Below the pieces are notes generated by a model. It was given only the letters and a program-made list of their open reading frames with translations. It was not told where the DNA came from and ran no database searches. The position numbers and the translations under genes are program-made. From Streptomyces misionensis (GTDB lineage: Bacteria > Actinomycetota > Actinomycetes > Streptomycetales > Streptomycetaceae), in contig NZ_FNTD01000004.1 of the NCBI RefSeq assembly GCF_900104815.1, positions 5,410,501-5,474,500 on the forward strand: 64,000 nt of DNA, read 5' to 3'. Positions within the stretch are counted from its first letter, which is position 1. Every line of letters starts with the position of its first letter. This document shows, one piece after another, positions 16,971-24,178 of this stretch.

Positions 16971-18334
16971 CTGCGCACCACCTGGCCGCCGGTGACGTCC
17001 TTGAGCGTGGCGTCGTAGTCACCCGCCGCCTGCGCCACCGACCGGTCGCCGGTCGTCACGCCTTCCATCGCCTCCTGGATGGCCGTCGACACCTTCGGGT
17101 ACGCGGGGAACGCGGGCCGGTAGTGGGTCGTCGCCACCAGCTCGGTGAAGAACCTGATCCCGGGCTGGGCGCCGGTGTACGCGGGGTCGGCGGCGACGTC
17201 CTTGCGCACGGCGATGCCGGAGTTGGCGATGTACCACTTACGCGCGTTGTCCTTGGTCTGGAGCGTCTTGACGAAGTCGAAGGCGAGGTCGGGATGGGCC
17301 GCGCGGGCCGGGACGGACCAGGCCCAGCCGCCGGACATGCTCACCTTGCCGGGCGCCTGTCCGTGCTGGGTGGGCATGTAGGCGAGCCCCAGCCGCTTCG
17401 ACCAGTCGGGCCATTCGTGTCCGCTGCCGGGCAGCCAGTCCTGCGGCAGCCAGGAACCGTCCAGATCGATGCCGAGCCTGCCCTGGGGGAGGAGTTCGCC
17501 GCGCACGGTGGTGGCGTAGTTGGGGTCGAGGGCGTCGGAGACGTCCGGGCCGAGCTTCTCCCGGAAGACCGTCCGCAGGAAGGCGAGCGAGTCCTGGAAG
17601 CCCCGGCTGCCGGTGATCCACTTCTTGCTCGTGGCGTCGTACAGCGGATCGCTCCGGCCGTCGTTCGTGCCGTAGAGCAACTCCTCGAAGCCCTGCATGG
17701 TGGCCTCTTCGCCCGCGGGCTTGCCGGTGTAGACGTTGAGCGGGGTGACGCCGGGCACCTTCCGCCTGATGGTGCGGGCGGCGGCGAGGATGTCGTCCCA
17801 GGTCCTCGGCTGCCAGTCGACGGGCAGCCCCGCCTTGCGGAACACCCGCTTGTCGTACCAGAGTCCGCGGGTGTCCGTGCCGTCCGGGACGCCGTACGTC
17901 CTGCCGTCCGCCCCCTTGACCGCGGCCGTCGCGGTGTCGATGAACCGCCCCCACTCCGGCCACGTGCGCAGATACGCGTCGAGGGGCTTCAGATACCCGC
18001 TGGTGATGTCGGAGTTGATGAGGAAGGTGTCCTCGTAGACCAGGTCGGGGGCGGTGCGCGGCGAGCGCAGCATCTGCTGGAGCTTGGTGTAGTACTCCGA
18101 GTCCGGCGCCTTGATCGGCACCAACTCGACCTTCTTTCCCGGATGTTCGCGCTCGAACTGCTTCTTGATCCCGGCGAGGTAGGTGTCCATCACCTTGACC
18201 GAGTTGTCGGTGGACTGCTTGTACGACACCTTCAGCGTGTTCGGTCCGGAGCCGGAACCGGTGCCGCACGCGGTGAGGGCGCAGGCGGCGAGGACGGTGG
18301 TGAGGAGGGCGGAGAGAGCGGCGGTGGGGCGCAC
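16967..18334 (-). CDS. Sugar ABC transporter solute-binding lipoprotein
   Basis: The protein has 455 residues. The signal peptide ends in lipobox LTAC, so the mature protein begins at Cys and is lipid-anchored outside the membrane. The body is a family-1 extracellular solute-binding protein (WYDKRVFRKAGLPVDWQPRT, GGWAWSVPARAAHPDLAFDF). I prefer the GTG at 18334 because AGGAGG then lies at an ideal 8-base spacing; the ATG at 18340 has only 2 bases and a GTG at 18358 lacks a site. The first gene of a three-gene import operon; the ligand is probably an oligosaccharide. Confidence 0.92.
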   Translation of the reverse strand: MRPTAALSALLTTVLAACALTACGTGSGSGPNTLKVSYKQSTDNSVKVMDTYLAGIKKQFEREHPGKKVELVPIKAPDSEYYTKLQQMLRSPRTAPDLVYEDTFLINSDITSGYLKPLDAYLRTWPEWGRFIDTATAAVKGADGRTYGVPDGTDTRGLWYDKRVFRKAGLPVDWQPRTWDDILAAARTIRRKVPGVTPLNVYTGKPAGEEATMQGFEELLYGTNDGRSDPLYDATSKKWITGSRGFQDSLAFLRTVFREKLGPDVSDALDPNYATTVRGELLPQGRLGIDLDGSWLPQDWLPGSGHEWPDWSKRLGLAYMPTQHGQAPGKVSMSGGWAWSVPARAAHPDLAFDFVKTLQTKDNARKWYIANSGIAVRKDVAADPAYTGAQPGIRFFTELVATTHYRPAFPAYPKVSTAIQEAMEGVTTGDRSVAQAAGDYDATLKDVTGGQVVRR

Positions 18335-18455
18335 GGGCATGACCTCCTGCGGGCGCACGTGGAAAGTGGCCTCGGTGGTAGCCGTGAAGGTAAGAGCGGC
18401 GGTCCGGCCGGGTCAATGCGTGTGCACCGTAAGGAAGTTCGCGATCTCCGCCGGC

Positions 18456-19145
18456 TCAGTGCCGCTGCGGCACCCAGCGGTACACCAGCTCCGGCCGTCC
18501 CACCTGGCCGTACAGCGGGCTGCGCGCGGCCCGGCCGGTGTCCACCAGGTGCTCCAGGTAGCGGCGCGCGGTGATCCGGGAGATGCCCACGGACTCGGCG
18601 ACCCCGGCCGCGGTGAGACCGCCGGCCGCCTGCCGCAGCACGCCGGTCACGCGCTCCAGGGTGGGCCCGCTGAGCCCCTTGGGCAGCGCGGCCGGCGCCG
18701 GGGCCCGCAGCACCGCGAGCGCCCGGTCCACCTCGTCCTGCCCGCTCGCCTCGCCCGCCGCGGCCCGGAACTCGGCGTAGCGCACCAGCCGGTCCCGCAG
18801 GGTGGCGAAGGTGAACGGCTTGAGCACGTACTGCACCACGCCCAGCGAGACGCCCTCGCGCACCATCGCCAGATCCCGGGCCGACGTCACCGCGATCACG
18901 TCCGCGTGATGGCCCGAGGCGCGCAGCGAGCGGGCGAACTGGAGGCCGTGCACATCCGGCAGATGCAGATCGAGCAGGAGCAGGTCCACCTCCGTGCGGT
19001 CCAGGACGCGCCGGGCCTCGGCGCCCGTGCGGGCCTTGGCGACCGCGGTGAAGCCGGGCACCCGGCCCACGTACAGCTCGTGCGCGTCGGCGGCGACGGG
19101 ATCGTCCTCCACCACGAGCACCCTGATGGGTCTGCCGTCCGTCAC
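18456..19145 (-). CDS. CitB/DcuR-type response regulator
   Basis: The protein has 229 residues. The receiver domain (1-120) has the acidic pair VVEDDP, the phosphorylated Asp in LLLDLHLPD (about residue 57) and the Lys in YVLKPF. The C-terminal half holds a helix-turn-helix (AAGVAESVGISRITARRYLEHL) of the CitB/DpiA/DcuR kind. The GTG at 19145 overlaps the kinase stop by 4 bases. Such systems sense C4-dicarboxylates or citrate and control their transport, and divergent dctA is the obvious target. Confidence 0.92.
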   Translation of the reverse strand: MTDGRPIRVLVVEDDPVAADAHELYVGRVPGFTAVAKARTGAEARRVLDRTEVDLLLLDLHLPDVHGLQFARSLRASGHHADVIAVTSARDLAMVREGVSLGVVQYVLKPFTFATLRDRLVRYAEFRAAAGEASGQDEVDRALAVLRAPAPAALPKGLSGPTLERVTGVLRQAAGGLTAAGVAESVGISRITARRYLEHLVDTGRAARSPLYGQVGRPELVYRWVPQRH

Positions 19146-20770
19146 GCGGCACCGCCCTCGGCCAGGGCGGGCGCCGGGCGCAGCGGCAGCCGCACCTCGA
19201 AGACCGCGCCCCCCTCCGGCGACGCGCCGGTGACCGTCAGCGTGCCCTCGTGCCGGGTCACCGCCTGCCGCACCAGGGCGAGCCCGAGCCCCCGCCCGCC
19301 GGGTCCGGCCGGCTTGGTGGAGAAGCCGCGCTGGAACACCAGGTCGGCGTGGCCGGGGTCGACGCCGGGACCGGTGTCCGTGACCCGGAGCACCAGTTCG
19401 GCCGCCGAGGCGTACGCCGTCACGGTCACCCGCGCCCGCGCGCTGCCCCGCGCCGCGTCCACCGCGTTGTCGATCAGGTTGCCGAGGATGGTCACCAGGT
19501 CCCGGGCGGGCAGCTCGTCGGGCAGCAGACCGTCGTCCAGGCGGCTGTCGGAGGACACCACCAGCTCCACGCCCCGCTCGTTGGCCTGGGAGGTCTTGCC
19601 CAGCAGCAGCGCCGCGAGCACCGGCTCGCTCACCGCCGCCACCACCTGGTCGGTCAGCGCCTGCGCCAGCTCCAGCTCGGCGGTGGCGAACTCCACGGCC
19701 TCCTGGGCCCGGCCCAGCTCGATCAGCGACACCACGGTGTGCAGCCGGTTCGCCGCCTCGTGGGCCTGCGAGCGCAGCGCCTGGGTGAAGCCCCGCTCGG
19801 TGTCCAGCTCGCCCATCAGCGACTGGAGTTCGGTGACGTCGCGCAGGGTGACGACCGTGCCGCGGTGCTCGCCGCCGGAGACGGGGGAGGTGTTGACCAC
19901 CAGCACCCGGGAGGCGGTCAGGTGCACCTCGTCCACCCGGGGGTGGGAGGACAGCAGCGCACCGGTCAGCGGGGCGGGCAGGCCGAGCCCGGCGACCGAG
20001 CGGCCCACCACGTCCTCGCCCACGCCCAGAAGCTCCCGCCCGCCGTCGTTGATCAGCGCCACCCGGTACCGTCCGTCCAGCATCAGCAGCCCCTCGCGGA
20101 CCGCGTGCAGCGCCGCCTGGTGGTAGTCGTGCATCCGGCTCAGCTCGGTCGCGTTCATGTTGTGGGTGTGGCGGCGCAGCCGGGCATTGACGACGTACGT
20201 GCCGACCGCGCCCAGCAGCAGCGCCCCGCCGGCCACCCCGAGCAGCGCCGTGACCTGGTCCTGGAGGCGCTCGCTTATCCGGTCCACGGTGATGCCGGCG
20301 CTGACCAGGCCGACGATCCGGCCGCCGTCCGTGACCGGGGTCACCGCGCGCACGGAGGGGCCGAGGGTGCCGGTGTAGGTCTCGGTGAAGGTGCGCCCCT
20401 GCCGGGCGGGGGCGGTGGTGCCGAGGAAGCGTCTGCCGATCTGGCGGCGGTCCGGGTGGGTCCAGCGGATTCCGGCCGGGTTCATGATCGTGACGAAGTC
20501 GACGTTGGCGTCCCGGGTGACCTTCAGGGCGTACGGCTCCAGCAGCGCGGTCGGGTCCGGGGTGCGGATCGCGTCGCGGACCGCGGGGGAGTCGGCGATC
20601 GAGCGGGCCACCGCGGTGGCCTGCCGGGCGGCCGCGTCCTCGGCCTGCCGCCGGTCGCTGACGTAGGTGAACAGCGCGTATCCGGCCACGACCACCGCTA
20701 TCAGCACGGCCTGCATGGCGAACAGCTGGCCCGCCAGGCTGCGGGGACGGGGCAGGGACGGAAGACGCAT
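19142..20770 (-). CDS. CitA/DcuS-type sensor histidine kinase
   Basis: The protein has 542 residues. Two membrane helices (about 17-38 and 175-197) flank an extracytoplasmic Cache/PDC-like sensor with SIADSPAVRDAI and RFLGTTAPARQGRTF, typical of CitA/DcuS. A cytoplasmic PAS domain (about 215-310) follows. The dimerisation box is SQAHEAANRLHTVVSLIELG, and the ATPase domain has DNAVDAA, DTGPGV and GGRGLGLALV. It probably senses an external dicarboxylate. The start at 20770 lies 156 bp from divergent dctA. Confidence 0.93.
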   Translation of the reverse strand: MRLPSLPRPRSLAGQLFAMQAVLIAVVVAGYALFTYVSDRRQAEDAAARQATAVARSIADSPAVRDAIRTPDPTALLEPYALKVTRDANVDFVTIMNPAGIRWTHPDRRQIGRRFLGTTAPARQGRTFTETYTGTLGPSVRAVTPVTDGGRIVGLVSAGITVDRISERLQDQVTALLGVAGGALLLGAVGTYVVNARLRRHTHNMNATELSRMHDYHQAALHAVREGLLMLDGRYRVALINDGGRELLGVGEDVVGRSVAGLGLPAPLTGALLSSHPRVDEVHLTASRVLVVNTSPVSGGEHRGTVVTLRDVTELQSLMGELDTERGFTQALRSQAHEAANRLHTVVSLIELGRAQEAVEFATAELELAQALTDQVVAAVSEPVLAALLLGKTSQANERGVELVVSSDSRLDDGLLPDELPARDLVTILGNLIDNAVDAARGSARARVTVTAYASAAELVLRVTDTGPGVDPGHADLVFQRGFSTKPAGPGGRGLGLALVRQAVTRHEGTLTVTGASPEGGAVFEVRLPLRPAPALAEGGAA

Positions 20771-20926
20771 GCCAGCCAGTGTGCCCCCCGGCCGTGGCGT
20801 GAACTAAATGAACGCAAGCGTGACCGCCCTCACAGGCCGGGAGATAGTCACCGCGTTCCCCAGCACCACCCCGGACGTGAGCCGCACGCCGGTCGTGCAC
20901 CGACGAAGACGTCAAGGAGGGCAGTC

Positions 20927-22303
20927 GTGGCCGCCACCACTCCCGATACGGCACCTGCCGCACCCCGCGCCAAGCGGGACCGGACCCATTACCTGTACAT
21001 CGCCGTCATCGTGGCGGTCGTGATCGGCATCGCGGTCGGTCTGATCTGGCCGGACGCCGCGGTGAAGCTCCAGCCGCTGGGCGCCGGGTTCGTCAACCTG
21101 ATCAAGATGATGATCTCGCCGATCATCTTCTGCACCATCGTGCTCGGCATCGGGTCCGTGCGGAAGGCGGCCAAGGTGGGTGCCGTCGGCGGCATAGCCC
21201 TCGGCTACTTCCTCGTGATGTCGCTGGTCGCCCTCGCCATCGGCCTCGTCGTCGGCAATGTGCTGCACCCCGGCTCCGGGCTCCATCTGACGGACGCCCT
21301 CAAGCAGACGGGGCAGGCGCAGGTCGGCAAGGACGCGCTGCCGCCCGTGGACTTCGTGCTGTCGATCATCCCCAAGACGTTCGTGTCCGCCTTCACCGAG
21401 GGCCAGGTCCTCCAGACGCTGCTGGTCGCCCTGCTCGCCGGGTTCGCCCTCCAGGCCATGGGCGCGGCCGGGCAGCCGGTGCTGCGCGGCGTCGAGCACC
21501 TCCAGCGGCTGGTCTTCCGCATCCTGTCCATGGTGATGTGGGCGGCGCCCGTCGGCGCGTTCGGCGCGATCGCGGCGGTCACCGGCTCGGCGGGCCTGGA
21601 CGCGCTCAAGAGCCTCGCGGTGCTGATGCTCGGCTTCTACCTCACCTGTGTCCTGTTCGTCTTCGTGGTGCTCGGCGCGGTGCTGCGGCTGGTGGCCGGG
21701 GTCAACGTCTTCTCCCTGTGCAAGTACCTGGCGCGGGAGTTCCTGCTGATCCTGTCCACGTCCTCCTCCGAGTCCGCGCTGCCCCGGCTGATCGCGAAGA
21801 TGGAGCACCTGGGCGTGAGCAAGCCGGTCGTCGGCATCACCGTGCCGACCGGCTACTCCTTCAACCTCGACGGCACGATGATCTACATGACCATGGCGTC
21901 GCTGTTCATCGCGGACGCGCTGGGCACCCCGATGTCGGTGGGCGAGCAGATTCCGCTGCTGCTGTTCCTGCTGCTGGCGTCCAAGGGCGCGGCCGGCGTC
22001 AGCGGGGCGGGCCTCGCCACCCTGGCCGGCGGTCTGCAGTCGCACAAGCCCGCGCTGGTGGACGGCGTCGGTCTGATCGTCGGAATCGACCGGTTCATGA
22101 GCGAGGCGCGGGCGCTGACGAACTTCGCGGGCAACGCGATCGCCACCGTGCTGGTGGGCACGTGGACCAAGGAGATCGACAAGGCGCGGGTGCGGCAGGT
22201 GCTCGCCGGCGAGCTGCCGTTCGACGAGGCGGCGTTCGACGTGCAGACGAGTACGGTTGCCCCGGTTCCCGAGCCCCGGGAGGAGAAGCTGGCCAGGGCC
22301 TAG
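20927..22303 (+). CDS. dctA: C4-dicarboxylate:cation symporter
   Basis: The protein has 458 residues, the standard length of the DAACS family. It imports succinate, fumarate and malate with protons or sodium. Diagnostic motifs are the serine-rich loop STSSSESALPRLIAKME, the cation/substrate segment GYSFNLDGTMIYMTMA and SKGAAGVSGAG. The GTG at 20927 has AAGGAGGG 7 bases upstream. It is divergent from the CitA/CitB-type system that likely regulates it. An IS481 element sits immediately behind its stop codon; the coding sequence is intact, but its terminator is displaced by about 1.06 kb. Confidence 0.95.
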   Translation: MAATTPDTAPAAPRAKRDRTHYLYIAVIVAVVIGIAVGLIWPDAAVKLQPLGAGFVNLIKMMISPIIFCTIVLGIGSVRKAAKVGAVGGIALGYFLVMSLVALAIGLVVGNVLHPGSGLHLTDALKQTGQAQVGKDALPPVDFVLSIIPKTFVSAFTEGQVLQTLLVALLAGFALQAMGAAGQPVLRGVEHLQRLVFRILSMVMWAAPVGAFGAIAAVTGSAGLDALKSLAVLMLGFYLTCVLFVFVVLGAVLRLVAGVNVFSLCKYLAREFLLILSTSSSESALPRLIAKMEHLGVSKPVVGITVPTGYSFNLDGTMIYMTMASLFIADALGTPMSVGEQIPLLLFLLLASKGAAGVSGAGLATLAGGLQSHKPALVDGVGLIVGIDRFMSEARALTNFAGNAIATVLVGTWTKEIDKARVRQVLAGELPFDEAAFDVQTSTVAPVPEPREEKLARA

Positions 22304-22304
22304 C
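22299..22304. repeat. Target-site duplication CCTAGC (left copy)
   Basis: CCTAGC here and at 23364-23369 flanks the IS481 element exactly. The TAG within it is the dctA stop codon. Confidence 0.85.
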
Positions 22305-22329
22305 TGTGCTGTCCCGGGACGTTGGTGAC
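22305..22329 (+). repeat. Left terminal inverted repeat of the IS481 element
   Basis: It pairs with 23339-23363. The outer 8 bases (TGTGCTGT) and inner 9 bases (GTTGGTGAC) are identical in both ends; the middle 8 match at 3 positions. Confidence 0.85.
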
Positions 22330-22414
22330 ACGCGTGCTGGGTGCTTGAACAGGTGAGGGCCTTCTGGGTTCGGTGTGGATTGCGACATCTACCGCCGACC
22401 GCCAGGAGGCCCTC

Positions 22415-23368
22415 GTGTCCCACCGTAACGCCCCGCTGACGCCGACTGGGAGGCTGCGTCTGGCCCGGTGTGTCGTGGACGACGGCTGGCCGCTGCGCCG
22501 GGCCGCGGAACGCTTCCAGGTCAGCCACACCACAGCCGCACGCTGGGCCAGCCGCTACCGGCAGCTGGGCGAGGCGGGCATGCACGACCGCTCCAGCCGC
22601 CCGCACCATCAACCCCGCCGCACCCCGGCTGCCGTCGAGGCACAGGTTCTGCGGCTGCGGCGCGAGCACCGGATCGGCCCGCTGCGACTCGCCGCCCGCA
22701 CCGGCATCGCCGCATCCACCGTCCACCGCATCCTCGTCCGCCACGGCCTGCCTGCCCTGGCCGCCTGCGACCGGGCCACCGGCGAACCCGTCCGCCGCTA
22801 CGAACGCGCCCGGCCCGGCGAACTCATCCACATCGACGTCAAGAAGCTCGGCCGCATCCCAGAAGGCGGCGGGCACCGCACCCAGGGCCGTGCCGAAGGC
22901 CGACGCAACCGCACCGGAGTCGGCTACGCCTACCTGCACACCGCCCTGGACGACCACACCCGCCTCGCCTACACCGAAGACCTGCCCGACGAGACCGCCA
23001 CCACCTGCGCCGGCTTCCTACGACGAGCAACTGCCTGGTTCGCCCGGCAAGGCGTCATCGTCGAGCGGGTCCTGACCGACAACGCCTGGGCCTACACCAA
23101 GAACACCTGGCGCCAGACTTGCCGCGACCTGGGCATCAGCCCCCGCTGGACCAGGCCCTGGCGGCCCCAGACCAATGGCAAGGTCGAACGCTTCCACCGC
23201 ACCCTGCTCGACGAATGGGCCTACATCCGGCCCTACACCTCAGACACCGAACGACAAGCGGCGTTCCCCGACTGGCTGGACTGGTACAACTACCACCGAC
23301 CCCACACCGGCATCGGCGGCCACCCACCAGCCAGCCGCGTCACCAACCTGTCCGAACAGCACACCTAG
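22415..23368 (+). CDS. IS481-family transposase
   Basis: The protein has 317 residues. An N-terminal helix-turn-helix (AAERFQVSHTTAARWASRYR) binds the ends, and an integrase-core domain carries the DDE triad: Asp in HIDVKKLGRI, Asp in VLTDNAWAYTKN, Glu in TNGKVERFHRTL. The GTG at 22415 follows CCAGGAGGCC; a frame open from 22373 lacks a site. The last residue's codon straddles the element's right end, and the TAG stop (23366-23368) lies in the duplicated target, so the host sequence supplies the stop. Confidence 0.93.
   Translation: MSHRNAPLTPTGRLRLARCVVDDGWPLRRAAERFQVSHTTAARWASRYRQLGEAGMHDRSSRPHHQPRRTPAAVEAQVLRLRREHRIGPLRLAARTGIAASTVHRILVRHGLPALAACDRATGEPVRRYERARPGELIHIDVKKLGRIPEGGGHRTQGRAEGRRNRTGVGYAYLHTALDDHTRLAYTEDLPDETATTCAGFLRRATAWFARQGVIVERVLTDNAWAYTKNTWRQTCRDLGISPRWTRPWRPQTNGKVERFHRTLLDEWAYIRPYTSDTERQAAFPDWLDWYNYHRPHTGIGGHPPASRVTNLSEQHT
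23339..23363 (-). repeat. Right terminal inverted repeat of the IS481 element
   Basis: It is the complement of the left end and overlaps the last codons of the transposase gene. Confidence 0.85.
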
Positions 23369-23369
23369 C
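23364..23369. repeat. Target-site duplication CCTAGC (right copy)
   Basis: Same 6 bp as 22299-22304. It provides the transposase stop codon TAG. Confidence 0.85.
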
Positions 23370-23384
23370 CCCGCCCTTCGCACT

Positions 23385-23425
23385 CCGGATGTCCGGCCCC
23401 GCCTGAACCGGGGCCGGGCATCCGG
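23385..23425 (+). terminator. Original dctA terminator, displaced by the IS
   Basis: CCGGATGTCCGGCCCC and GGGGCCGGGCATCCGG pair over 16 bp with one G-U, loop of 9. Before insertion it would have begun about 20 bp behind dctA; now it terminates the IS transcript. It also lies just behind the convergent TetR gene. Confidence 0.75.
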
Positions 23426-23435
23426 CATTTCGGCG

Positions 23436-24059
23436 TCAGGAGCCGGAACTCACCTCGGCCACCAGGGCGGTGGCCGTCTCGGCGGGCACGCCGGCCGCGG
23501 TCAGGACGGTGACCGTGGCGGAGCGGCCCGCCTCCTGCGCCGGCAGCAGCCCGTCGTTGACGGCCTCCATCACCGCGAACAGGGTCTGCTCGTGCACGTA
23601 GGCCAGGGCGGGCGCGGGCAGCGGCGAGGTGAACACCCCTTCGTCCAGGCCCTGCTGGAGCACCCTGATCTTGGCCGCGCGCACCGGGGCGAGCCGCTCG
23701 CGGATGCCCTGGACGGTGACCGTGCGCTGGGCGAGCGCGATCAGCAGCCGGTACCGGTCCGCGGTCGCCCACACCGCCAGCACCGAGCGGGCCAGGGCCC
23801 TCGCCGGGTCGTCCGCCCCCGTGCGCACCGCCGCGTCCGCTTCCCCCAGGGCCCGCACGGCCTCGTCGGTGAGGGTGCTGATCAGCGCCTCACGGCTCGG
23901 GAAGTGACCGTACACGGTCCGTCGTACGACTCCGGCGGCGCGCGCGATCTGGTCCATGGAGGCATCCGGGTCGCGCAGCAGCTCGGCGAGGGCGACGTCG
24001 AGGATGCGGCGCCGGTTCGCGTCGGCGCGGCTGGGGTTACCCGTGGTCATGGCAGTCAT
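23436..24059 (-). CDS. TetR-family repressor of the adjacent MFS pump
   Basis: The protein has 207 residues. The helix-turn-helix reads SMDQIARAAGVVRRTVYGHFPS, followed by a helical ligand domain. I chose the ATG at 24059 because GGGAGG lies 9 bases upstream; a later ATG at 24050 is also possible. It is divergent from an MFS exporter, and the 119-bp gap carries three tandem TTGCAC/GTGCAA palindromes, the expected arrangement for a drug-responsive repressor acting on itself and the pump. Confidence 0.92.
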   Translation of the reverse strand: MTAMTTGNPSRADANRRRILDVALAELLRDPDASMDQIARAAGVVRRTVYGHFPSREALISTLTDEAVRALGEADAAVRTGADDPARALARSVLAVWATADRYRLLIALAQRTVTVQGIRERLAPVRAAKIRVLQQGLDEGVFTSPLPAPALAYVHEQTLFAVMEAVNDGLLPAQEAGRSATVTVLTAAGVPAETATALVAEVSSGS

Positions 24060-24078
24060 TCTGCACGTCCTCCCATGA

Positions 24079-24142
24079 GTTGCACAGCACTGTGCAACGG
24101 CGTACATTGCACATCGTTGTGCAATTGCACGCTGCTGTGCAA
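24079..24142. promoter_or_regulatory. Triple palindromic operator between TetR and MFS genes
   Basis: Site 1 (24079-24098) is GTTGCACAGCACTGTGCAAC with perfect 9-bp arms. Site 2 (24106-24125) is ATTGCACA-TCGT-TGTGCAAT with perfect 8-bp arms. Site 3 (24125-24142) is TTGCAC-N6-GTGCAA. Centres are 27 and 18 bp apart. For the MFS gene, TTGCAC (24080-24085), 17 bp, TACATT (24103-24108) could be the promoter, embedded in sites 1-2. Confidence 0.8.
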
Positions 24143-24178
24143 GTACCGACGTGAATCCGAGGAAGGCAAACCGCTGCC

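Larger units (their letters stand above)
22305..23363 (+). mobile_element. Intact IS481-family insertion sequence (1059 bp)
   Basis: The element is bounded by imperfect 25-bp terminal inverted repeats (20 of 25 matches) beginning TGTGCTGT and ending GTTGGTGAC. It is flanked by a 6-bp duplication of the target CCTAGC and holds one transposase gene filling nearly its whole length. The identical duplications and intact gene suggest a recent insertion. The target has a CTAG centre, as several IS481 members prefer. Confidence 0.9.
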
